A program made the position numbers and the translations under genes. Positions 1 to 8,674 of a stretch of 64,000 bases of DNA are shown piece by piece. Source of the DNA: Haematococcus lacustris (Eukaryota; Chlorophyta; Chlorophyceae; Chlamydomonadales; Haematococcaceae); assembly GCA_030144725.1 (NCBI GenBank), contig JASKMD010000028.1:903652-967651 (forward strand). Reading direction: 5' to 3'. The notes under the pieces were generated by a model. The model ran no database searches. It had not been told where the DNA came from and worked only from the letters and a program-made list of their open reading frames with translations. Within the stretch, counting starts at the first letter, position 1; every line of letters starts with the position of its first letter.

Positions 1-45
1 NNNNNNNNNNNNNNNNNNNNNNNNNNNNNNNNNNNNNNNNNNNNN
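1..45. other. Assembly gap (45 N)
   Basis: Run of 45 N at the window start. It hides whatever lies left of the short flank at 46-86. Confidence 0.99.
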
Positions 46-86
46 CGTAATTGAGTTTTACTCTGTTGTAATCGTTAATAGACCTC
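46..86. repeat. Left flank of the Harbinger-like insertion
   Basis: These 41 bases match 57525-57565 with only a few differences, up to and including CTC at 84-86. After that point this copy runs into the TIR of the 17.5-kb element, whereas the 57.5-kb copy continues into GTTTTAAGAATCG, which here is found only at 17593. The flank is therefore the left half of a target site split by the insertion. CTC at 84-86 is the left target duplication. Confidence 0.9.
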
Positions 87-115
87 GGCCCTGTTCGCAC
101 TCGATTCGTTTTTCG
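87..115 (+). repeat. Left TIR of Harbinger-like element (29 bp)
   Basis: Begins GGCCCTGTTCGCACTCG and ends in TTTTTCG. It is identical over 29 positions to the reverse complement of 17561-17589; similarity stops at position 116. Confidence 0.93.
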
Positions 116-182
116 ATATTCGATGTCGTTGACGGTTGACTGGCTAACTGCCTCTTTTTTTTTTTTGCGCTGGCATCGCTGA

Positions 183-1614
183 TGGGCGGCTACTAGTTTA
201 AGGAGCAACCTGAATTGGGACGCAGTAGCCCAACAGCTAGAGGATGAGGATGAGGATTGGGAGCGTCTGCGCGAAGATGAAATTGCTGATGATGACCGAC
301 GACGTCGCGAATACGAAGACCTCATGGTCATGGCTGTGCTTATGCAAAGGCGCCCACCAATGCGGTAGGATGCTGCAGCCACATGTCCGACATGTTGTCT
401 CCGCCTGCTTGTCCTTACATTCGCCGCATCACCTCATCGCCCAACGCAGAAGGCGTTGGACTGTCAGGCCCCGGTCCTTGCCATTCTACAGCACAGTGCT
501 CATGGCAAATGACATCGACGGCCAGCGTCTCGTCGATGACGATGAGTATGTCCGGCTGTTCCGGATGGGGCGAGGCACATTCGACTGGCTCAAGTCTCAG
601 CTCGAACCCCACATCGGGACTCGAGAGCTCTGTGCTGGTCAACGCTTGGCACTCGCGCTCAGGTATCTTGCCTCCGGTGCTTCAATGCGGGTTGTAGCCG
701 CCGACATGGGCCGGGGCCACGCCACAGTACACGAGGCTGTGCATGAAGTGTGCGCTGCCATCGTCAATGAGTTGCACGGGATGATACATATGCCCACCAC
801 TGTGGAAGAACTCACTCTCAGTGCCTCAGCATTCATGACTGCGGGCGATGGTCTACCACAATGCTTTGCTGCTGTGGATGGCACACACGTTGCTGTCAAG
901 GACCTTGGTTTACGGGCATTGTACAATCGGAAGGGGTTCTGTTCATTCAATGTGCAGGCTGTGTGCAATGGTGAAGGGCTGTGGATTGCCGTGGAAGTTG
1001 GCAACGCAGGAAGCATGCATGATGCCCGCGCTTTCTCTGAGAGCAGTTTGGGCAGGGGGTTGCAAGGCGTTGTGGGTCAATTCTTGTGGTCAGCCAGGAT
1101 GCCTGTGCAAGGTACAGCAATGCCTATGTCTATCCTGGCAGACTCCGCATATGCCTGCAGTACATTTGTGTTGCCTGCTTACAAGGACAACGTGGCCAAC
1201 AGGTGTCCCAACAAAGCACGGTACAACACCCTGCACAGCCGTGCCCGCAGCAAAGTTGAGCGTGCATTTGGAAGGCTGAAGATGAGGTGGAGAGTCTTAC
1301 TACGTGAGAATGATGTCACCCTGCCCTATGTCAGCACCATGATCATGGCTTGCTTCATACTGCACAACATTGTTGAGGTGCGTGCAGAGCCCCCCCCCGT
1401 GGAGGATGAGGAGTTGGTGGCACTTATGCAAGCATACAATGCTATGTTCCAAGATGTTGTGCAGGAGCATGAGGCTGATGAGGGTGATGAGGAGGTTGTG
1501 CGTGGGTTGATGTTACCAGGAACCTTTGGTACGGTGCATCCACCACCTCTACTAGGGAGGCGTGCTCATGGGGTTGCTGTACGCGAGGCTGTGGTTCAGC
1601 AACTGGCTGTGTAA
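183..1614 (+). CDS. PIF/Harbinger transposase (DDE_Tnp_4-like), 5' end unresolved
   Basis: Cuts and joins element ends; acts in the nucleus. Exon 2 (450-1614) encodes the DDE endonuclease: a VDGTH motif with Asp at 877, GSMHDARAF with Asp at 1021, LADSAY with Asp at 1141, and VERAFGRLK with Glu at 1258, 39 codons after the LADSAY Asp. Upstream, frame 3 from about 183 reads an acidic/Arg-rich stretch ending MQRRPPMR at 364. A GT-AG intron at 365-449 (85 bp) joins it in phase to RRWTVRP, the usual lead-in of this family. A plain reading of the ORF from 244 would translate the intron. No ATG opens exon 1 before 324, so an upstream exon or a lost start is likely. TGTAA occurs at and just after the stop codon. 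The gene is convergent with the Myb-like gene ending at 1850, the usual Harbinger pairing. The catalytic core looks intact. Confidence 0.85.
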
Positions 1615-1692
1615 TGTAACTCATGGTATTGACCCTACTACCCTGTCACCTGGCCTGCACAACTGGCTGTGTAATGTAACTCATGGTATTGA
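1599..1692. repeat. Short direct duplication over the transposase 3' end
   Basis: A 34-bp segment beginning CAACTGGCTGTGTAATG occurs at 1599-1632 and again at 1659-1692. It duplicates the end of the coding region and its TGTAA signals. Confidence 0.85.
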
Positions 1693-1780
1693 CATGCATT
1701 AAACGTGGTGACTGCAACCTGATCCATGCATCCTTGCTAAGGAGGAGTTGTTACACATGGCAATTCACAGCTGGCCATTA

Positions 1781-1890
1781 ACCACGCCATAATCAAGGCC
1801 CCTAACAGGATGGAGCCCACATTGGAGTTGCACATAATCACATGGCAGTTCACAGCTGGCCATTAACCACGCCATAATCAAGGCCCCTAA
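1781..1890. repeat. Duplicated block at the 3' end of the Myb-like gene
   Basis: The block containing CAGCTGGCCATTAACCACG and AAGGCCCCTAACAGG is present twice about 70 bp apart. A nearby phrase GGATGGAGCCCACATTGGAG is also shared between about 1809 and 1989, showing local duplication of the last exon. Confidence 0.8.
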
Positions 1891-3920
1891 CAGGGAATGC
1901 ATCATGATCATCAGCCAGCTTGGATGCACCAGCCAGCCTGGATGCACCAGCGCCAGACTGCCTGGGTGGGCTAGCTCCTGCCTCCCCGGATGGAGCCCAC
2001 ATTGGAGTTGCACCAGCTGCCCCAGCAAGTGAGGCCCGCACAGGCCTCTCTGGGAGCTCCAATGGTTTCCTCTTCTTCTCCCACCTAGCTGTGAGCTCCT
2101 CCACCATGTCCATCATGGCGTTTCTGTCACCAGGGCAAACACTGGCTGCCACCTTCAAGTGCTCCGTGTAGATCGCACGTGCGGCTGCATCATGAGCCTC
2201 TTGCATACGCTCGCATTGCTGCTCCCATGCGGTAAGGCGACGCTCATATTCACGGTCAATGTCACGCTGCACAAGCATGGGCTTGGGGCAGTGGGTTGGC
2301 ATGGGGCATTAGGGCATGGAACAGTGGATTGGCAATGTGTGTGTTTGGTGTGTGAGCCGTATTACCTGAGCCCGCTGCTGCTCAATCCGCATGGACATCT
2401 CCACACTCCGCATGGACATGCGGTCCAGCAGTTCTTGGTTACTTGGTTGTACCTATGCATGCATGCAAGAGACCCTCTCATGCCATTGCTGGACAAGGGT
2501 ACAATGCATGCACGATGTGATTACCTGTGAAGTTGCCTTGCTCTTCTTTCCGGCACGCTTTGCCTGTAACAGGCCTGACGTGGGCACACGACCCTCTCCA
2601 CTAGCTTTAACCGCCTTTGCGGCAGCAGCCACTGCCGATACACTGCCCTCCTTCTCAAAGAAGTCTAACCCGGCGGCAAGTCGTCCCAGTCGTCTAACCA
2701 GGCGGCAAGGTTCACTCACAGCTTTGGCATTCGACACACCCATGGCATCCAAGACTGCTGCGTACACCTTGGGTGTGAACAAGCCAAGTGGCTTCTTAAC
2801 CACGTCTTTCACTTGTTTGCGCAGCTCCCGCAATGCTGGCTTGTCTTGGAAGAGTGGCATGTTCTGTCCTGTTCTAGGAGCTTTGGCCTATATGTGAACA
2901 AATGGGAGACATTGGCATTGTTGGCAAGGCACACAAAGACAGTGGTGACAGGCAGTGGATTGGCATGGTGAAATGATGGGGAGGCTACCAGACAACAACG
3001 GTGTGCTATGTCCGCCTGCCTTTCTGCTTGCTGCTGCCTGGCCACTGGGGGGGCTGCCAGATTGCAACTGTGTGCCCACCTTGTTTGCAGCAAACTGCAA
3101 GGCCTTCCACTTGAAGAACAACACATCAGAAGTTCTGTTAAAAACACCGCTTAAGCGCTTCCAAACCTGGGCATGCTGACCCATGTTCTCCTGCCCATCT
3201 TCTTCCGCCGCTGCCTTGATCGCAGCAATAAGCTCAAGAACCTCATCCTCCGGGAACCTATGCAGTAATCATGAGCAATGAGCAACATGGAGAGAATGGA
3301 CTATATAACATGTGTCCACGCACATGCACTCACTTATGCTTCGGATCCTCATCAGCGTCATCATCTTCATCAGCAGGCCTGCATTGCAAACACATACATC
3401 AGGTACGTATTGCAATGCCACGCACAATATGTATTGTTGTGTGCGCTGCACTTGCAGTGCATGAATCCTTTTGTTTTGTTGTTCTTGCCCACCTCTTGTT
3501 CTCCTTGCCAGATTGGGACTGAGAGGTGGTGGACGATTGGCGTGGGGATGGAAGAGGCTGCGGTTGAATTAGCTGGGTGCCGCTGGGTGTTTGTGGCCGT
3601 TGCGTCTGATTCTGCGGGGCCTGGAACAAATGTAGCACAGCCTGCTGAGCTTGAGGCTGCAAGGCCTGCAGTGCCAAAGTCCCAGGCTGGCCTTGCAGTG
3701 CCAACGTTGGCGACGCCTGCGTCCGATTCTGCGGGGCCTGCAACATCGGAAACAGCTGGGCGGGCTGCAGCTGCGTTGGCACGGCTTGCTGCGCCTGGGG
3801 CTGAAAGGCTTGCATAGGCTGGCCCTGCCGTGCCAGCATCGGCGACGTTTGCATCTGAGCTCGCGCCTGTAAGAGGAGACGCAGCTGGGCTTGCAACTGT
3901 GGCAGGTTGGGCTGCTGCAT
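1850..3920 (-). CDS. Harbinger-associated Myb/SANT-like DNA-binding protein, six exons, about 497 aa
   Basis: In Harbinger elements a second protein with a Myb/trihelix fold usually helps the transposase reach the nucleus and bind the TIRs; that role is inferred here. Exons read on the minus strand: 3920-3493, 3378-3334, 3257-3080, 2863-2525, 2452-2366 and 2266-1850. All introns are GT-AG, the phases are 2,2,0,0,0, and the total divides by three with a single terminal stop. The N-terminus is Gln/Ala-rich. An acidic linker leads into the Myb-like part in exon 3, with FPEDEVLELI, VWKRLSGVFN and FFKWKALQF. A basic segment follows, then a charged helical segment (RDIDREYERRL, VEELTARWEKKRK). The ATG at 3920 is the first in frame after an upstream stop. 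The gene converges on the transposase gene. Confidence 0.75.
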
Positions 3921-3984
3921 TTGTCGCAGCGGACTTCCCTGTACGGCTACCCTGCTCAAAAGATTCCTTCACCTGACCCAACGG

Positions 3985-4058
3985 CCCGTCATTCTACATC
4001 ATTCTAACCTCGGTTCAAACGCGGCGGAAAGGAGGCTAGAATGATTTAGAATGACGGG
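3985..4058. repeat. 22-bp inverted repeat (hairpin) between the Myb-like gene and the LINE fragment
   Basis: CCCGTCATTCTACATCATTCTA (3985-4006) and TAGAATGATTTAGAATGACGGG (4037-4058) are inverted copies with one mismatch and a 30-bp spacer. It lies 65 bp upstream of the Myb-like ATG and directly abuts the LINE fragment. It could be promoter dyad symmetry or the remains of two element ends; the sequence does not decide. Confidence 0.8.
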
Positions 4059-4782
4059 CGGGTACTTTCGTTTTGGGGCCTTGTGGGGCCACATCCTTAA
4101 GGGCGCTGCTGCCCCGGGTTCATCCGCCTGCCGCCTCTGCCAGCCGGGCCAGCTGGAGACCCTCACCCACGCCTTCCTCACCTGCCCCGCCGTGGCTCCG
4201 GTCTGGGAGTGGGTGTTGGATGTGTACGGCCACCTTACCGGCACCCGCCCCCCCTCCGGCGATGCCCTCCTGCTCCTCAGTGGTCGCCCCACCCGCAGCG
4301 AGGCTCCTCCCTTCCAGCCCCCAGACAGTTTGCTGTGGCTCAGGTTGCGCGTGGCCTATCTAGGCACGGTGTGGCGTCTCCGCAGCTCCGGGGCCGCTAC
4401 AGCCCTCCAGCCGCAGATGGTGGCGCAACGAGTGGCAGAGGAGGTCGTCCTCACCCTCTCCTCCGCTGTTAAACGCGACTGGCACCGGGTAGGCAGAGAC
4501 ATCCGGGTGGGCCTTTGTGGAGCGGTGCCCTCCACCTGGTTTAGGGGTACGGACCCGGAGCTTGGCGCAGACCAGTTTGACCGGTTGTGGCCGGAGCCGT
4601 CAGGAGGGTGGTTCGCCAAGGAGGGGGCAGAGGAGAGGGCGCTGGAGAGGCTAGGGGGAGGGGAGGCCGGGGGGATAGTAGCGGGGGCCAGGCAGCGGGA
4701 GGAGAGGGCGTTTGGGGCGGGTGAGCTAGTTGTGCGCCTGTCCTTGCAGTGGCCCGTCCCCTTCCTTGCCCCTCTTGATTGA
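4051..4782 (+). pseudogene. 5'-truncated LINE: C-terminal part of a reverse transcriptase ORF
   Basis: Open frame whose start encodes the extreme C-terminus of a non-LTR retrotransposon ORF2. After GALWGHIL comes a zinc-knuckle of zf-RVT type, CRLCQPG...THAFLTC (C-x2-C-x9-H-x4-C), then a Trp-rich helical tail (LWLRLRVAYLGTVWRL) and a Gly/Glu-rich end stopping at 4782. No RT catalytic motif is present, so this is a dead 5'-truncated copy, as is typical of LINE insertions. A G/T-rich 3' UTR-like stretch follows to about 5155. Confidence 0.7.
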
Positions 4783-5667
4783 GCTGGGTTAGTTTGTTAG
4801 GGGTTCTGAGTGTTTGTAGGGGTTGGAGGCTGTTAGGTCTTTGGGGAGCCCTAGGTTAGGTTCTTGTGTTCGTTTAGTGGGGGCGGAGGGGCAGCGAGGG
4901 TTGTGCCTTGGTGCTGGGGGGCCTAGGGGTGTATGTTGTGTTGTCCGGGGGTCCCTAGGGTCGGCGAGGTGGAGGGGTTGGTGAGGGTGGGGGTGTGGGG
5001 GGTGTTTGGACGTCTTTCCTTGGGGGGGTGTAGTTACCGTTCTAGGGTGGTTTGGACGCTGTTTGGTGGTGGGGTGGTGGGGTGGGGTTTGCTTGCCTCT
5101 TTGAGGAGGGGAGGGGGTAGCTGGTCACCCCTCCCATTGAACCACCAACCCCCCTAACGATAAGGGACAACGGCTTTTCCGGACTCATCTCTGCACGGGT
5201 GTACACGCGGATTGAAGCGTCGGAATGCGGCCGCGCTAAGGCACGCGCCGAGCTGGTCGGGCATGTTGCCGGGTATCCGACCCTACCGAGCCTGCGGACT
5301 TGATGTACGCTGACCCAGTATCTGTGAGTCCCTCATTGACGCGATGAATAGTGCGCGATGTGCGAGGAGCCCGACCCCATGTCCAACATCGTGACCAACA
5401 TGCGCTGGTCCAGGGGCTCTGAAACTTGGAGGAGACCACAGTAGGAGCACAGCAGTGGCAGCTGCATCAACCCCTTGTTGATTAGGCTCCAAAAGGTGGG
5501 GAAACACTCCTCCATGCTGCCCACTCTGTTGATGTCAGTCTTACAACCATCGAAGTGAATCGAAGTCTCCAGCCCTGCGTCACTAGCTAGGGAACTCAAC
5601 TAAGGACCCCCTGCCAAGTTCTCAACTCTTATCAAGATTTATCAAGAGGGGTTTTAGAAGCTGGCGT
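4783..5667. other. LINE 3' UTR-like sequence and unassigned spacer
   Basis: 4783-5157 is G/T-rich with runs of GGGG and looks like the 3' UTR of the LINE fragment. 5160-5667 has only short open frames with no recognisable motif; nothing further is supported. Confidence 0.5.
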
Positions 5668-6469
5668 GTGCACATGCCTGCAGGTATGGGCTTGTACTCC
5701 AAATCCCACCCCTACAGACGGAAGGGGGGCCATGCTGCCCGCTGTGCGTGTTGTACGAAGTCTACGCTAGCTGGCAGCACTGGCTGGGTTGAAATCCATG
5801 TGGAGGGAGAGGCAGCTTCTTACAGATCCGGATGCAATCACACAGCCATTGGCCAGGTCACAGCCATGATGTCTGAAGTCATCAGGGCTTGCAGCAACCT
5901 GGAGCCTGAACAGGTTCCACTGGCCCACAGAGCATGTGCTGAGGCTGCTGCAGCTGCGCATGCTGTGTGCCAGCGGCTGCGGGGGCAGGAGCCAGCCAGC
6001 CAGCTCCAGCCCATGCCCCGTCTCAGCTCCACACCCACGCAAGCACATGCACAGCCTGGGCCAGCCCATGCGCCCTGCCCCCACCATCTCCCAGACCAAC
6101 CACCCTCGCACCCATCACAGTCCCAGCTGCAGGGGTCCAGCCAGCACCACCCGGCCCTGTCAGCACCGCTACACCTACCGGGGCTCTCCATCCTCACCAG
6201 GCCTGCCACCAACCCTGTGACCTCACCTGCCAAGGAGCAACAGCCCATCATGTGAGTGCCCCAGCTGGATGATGGCAAGCCTGATGCAGCCTGTTTCCAC
6301 CCATTCCACCTAGCACCCTTGTGAAAGCACCACTCGTCACACTCCTGTGTGTGGTGTCATGCAGACACACCACTGAGGAGCAGGACGAGCAGACCATGCC
6401 CCCAAGCATGCCCAAGCAGCTGCAGGACAGGGCCACCGCAAGGTGCGCTTTTCACTCCTCAGCCCTGAC

Positions 6470-6915
6470 CTGCACCAGCCCTGCCTTGCACCAGCCTTGC
6501 CCTGCCCTGCACCAGCCTTGCCCTGACCTGCACCAGCCCTGCCCTGCACCAGCCCTTGCCCTCCTTTGCTCCTTTGGTCCTTTGGCTGCAGGTCAATTGC
6601 TGCTGAAGTTGTCCAGCAGATACAGCAAGTACCCGCGCTGTTGCGCCTTCTGCGGTCACAGCCTGATAGCAAGGTGATGCTACAGTTGTCAACACTGCAA
6701 GATGCTGAGGCACAACTTGGCCGACTGGAGTTTGCGCTACAGTACATCATGCAACCCAGGTAGCAAGGGAGGGAGAAGCGGGGCGAAGGGCAGGGGCAAG
6801 GGGTGGGGCTGGGAGTGGTGACGATGAATGCGGCACATGTGAAGCTACCATGCTACCTGCCCTGCCATGCTACCATGCTACCATGTTACCATGCTACCAT
6901 GCTACCTGCCCTGCC
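6470..6915. repeat. Simple repeats in introns of the unclassified gene
   Basis: 6470-6560 repeats CCCTGCACCAGCCTTG-like units. 6847-6915 repeats ACCATGCTAC. Both lie in inferred introns (6443-6591 and 6760-6929). A similar CCATGCTACC repeat is found in intron 2 of the hAT transposase at 59.5 kb. Confidence 0.7.
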
Positions 6916-7792
6916 ATGATGTGTTGCAGGCCCTTCTCGACATCCCAGTTGGCAGCACTACCTGGAGACCAGGGTCCTGGCACCCCCGCACCCTTGCAGC
7001 AGGGGACCATCCACTTCGAGGTCAATACGCCGGCATGCAGCATGCCATCAGCCTCCATGCAGCCAGCCCCAGCCCAGCCCCAGCCTCAACCTCAACATGA
7101 GCCTAGCCCCAGCCCCAACCCCAGCCCCCACACCAACAGGGGCACACAGCCTAGCCACACACCGACAGGGGCAGGAGCAGGGAGAGGGGCAGGAGCACAG
7201 GGAGGGGCAGGATCAGGGAGAGGGGCAGGAGCAGGTCAGGGCCTGATGCTCCCACCCATGTTCCTGCCACGCATGCGGAGAACCAGCAGCCACAGCAGCC
7301 GGGGCCGTGTAAGCGTAGGAAGCGCGGATCAGCAGCAGGCCCCCGTGACAAGCACACTGAGCGCATGGGTCAAGAGGTGATGGAGGTGTTTGAGCGATGT
7401 GGCTCAGCAGACCAGCAGGCTCAGCTGTTGGACAGAGTGCTCACCAGCCCCCAGCTGCCGGTGGCTGTGCAACAAGCCATGCAGCAGTGTCCCACCACAA
7501 AACAGAGGGTGGCATGCTTACTGCTCGATAGAGTGCAGCTGCTCATGGACTCCGGCACGTGTGGCAAGAAGGGGGGCCAGCACACAGATGACGTGACAGC
7601 CAGGAGAGTTCTGGCACGCTTGGTGCCTCCAGAATTGCTAGAGCAGCAGCTTGTCAGTGCATTTGCTCAACAAACTGGCCTGGACCGCCACTGGGTGTCA
7701 GAGGCAGCGCGACAAAATCTAGAGCAGCGTGCATGCATTCAGGACCGGGTAGACAGTCTCCGGCACTTCGCCGCTGTCAGAAGCCCTGACAA

Positions 7793-7797
7793 CAGGG
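7793..7797. repeat. Target-site duplication CAGGG, left
   Basis: CAGGG directly precedes the left LTR; the partner copy is at 14583-14587. Confidence 0.92.
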
Positions 7798-8097
7798 TGT
7801 AACGTGCAGCCTCATAAAGGCGACGTTGGACCGTTTGAACCATATGTAACACTGAGCCGGCCGCGAGGGCACTCGAGCCGCGGGTACTTAAACAGTCGGC
7901 CACAAGGCACTACCGTGAGAAGGCTAGGGCTTAGAACGGGGCCCCCTGGAATCGAACCAGTTGTCCTCACAGCTTACGCTGCTAGGCTTAACCTGCCAAC
8001 TCACACTAATGCGGTGTGACCGATATCCTGTAGCTGCCTCGGGTTAACCGCGACAGCCCAGACGACACTAAGGGACTACGCGGAGCGCGCCCTTACA
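7798..8097 (-). repeat. 3' LTR (left) of the Gypsy element
   Basis: Starts TGTAACGTGCAG and ends GCGCCCTTACA. It is the same as 14283-14582 as far as I can compare; both encode the same spurious 71-aa frame. On the minus strand the LTR contains GGTTCGATTCC, a perfect tRNA B-box/T-arm motif. Confidence 0.95.
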
Positions 8098-8111
8098 TTC
8101 CTCCCCCCCAA
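8098..8111 (-). promoter_or_regulatory. Polypurine tract of the Gypsy element
   Basis: The minus strand reads TTGGGGGGGAGGAA immediately before the 3' LTR, the expected place and composition for plus-strand DNA priming. Confidence 0.8.
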
Positions 8112-8264
8112 GGGGATGTCCGTTCCGCCTCAGGTTAAACCCGAGACTCGCAAGACCTAGGTCTCACTGGGGTCAGCTACTGGGTACCCAGAAGGCAGAG
8201 CCAGGTCACAGCTGGGTGTGGTCAGAGACCAACTGTAATAGGGGGAGTGTAACTCATAACAGTA

Positions 8265-8588
8265 GTGACTGCACTCGTGACTGCACTCGTGACTGCACTC
8301 GTGACTGCACTCATGACTGCACTCGTGACTGCACTCATGACTGCACTCGTGACTGCACTCGTGACTGCACTCATGACTGCACTCGTGACTGCACTCGTGA
8401 CTGCACTCATGACTGCACTCGTGACTGCACTCGTGACTGCACTCATGACTGCACTCGTGACTGCACTCGTGACTGCACCCGTGACTGCACTCATGACTGC
8501 ACTCGTGACTGCACTCGTGACTGCACTCATGACTGCACTCGTGACTGCACTCGTGACTGCACTCATGACTGCACTCGTGACTGCACTC
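8265..8588. repeat. 12-bp minisatellite inside the Gypsy element
   Basis: About 27 tandem units of GTGACTGCACTC with a G/A variant (ctcGtgac or ctcAtgac), followed by a GAGA-rich stretch at 8599-8634. It sits between the pol stop and the polypurine tract. Because 12 is a multiple of three it is open in several frames, but it is not coding. Confidence 0.95.
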
Positions 8589-8674
8589 AGCTTTGAAAGC
8601 ACAGAGAGGGAGAGAGAGAGAGGGAGAGAGAGGGTGCCACCATGCAGCAGCGCAGCAGCATGCATGCAGGGGAC

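Larger units (their letters stand above)
5674..7797 (+). pseudogene. 5' exons of an unclassified DDE-transposase-like gene, split by a Gypsy insertion
   Basis: Exons at about 5674-6251, 6365-6442, 6592-6759, 6930-7308 and about 7362-7797, all with GT-AG borders and matching phases. The last one joins 14588-14705 in frame once the Gypsy element and one CAGGG copy are removed. Total coding capacity with the 3' exons is about 1,290 aa. The exons encode a short basic Cys-containing start (RRKGGHAARCACC), Pro/Gln/Ala-rich low complexity, a helical segment (VVQQIQQVPALLRLLRSQPD) and VMEVFERCGSADQQAQLLDRVL. The start is uncertain because CCTGCAG before 5684 could be an acceptor. No function can be read from this part. 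The gene is broken only by the retrotransposon. Confidence 0.6.

Noticed and set aside
244..449. ATG at 244 as the Harbinger transposase start
   Set aside because: The frame from 244 translates through a likely intron (365-449); the acidic/Arg-rich reading in another frame joins in phase across GT-AG.
7804..8019. 71-aa ORF present twice (also 14289-14504)
   Set aside because: Lies wholly inside the LTR; identical because the LTRs are identical.
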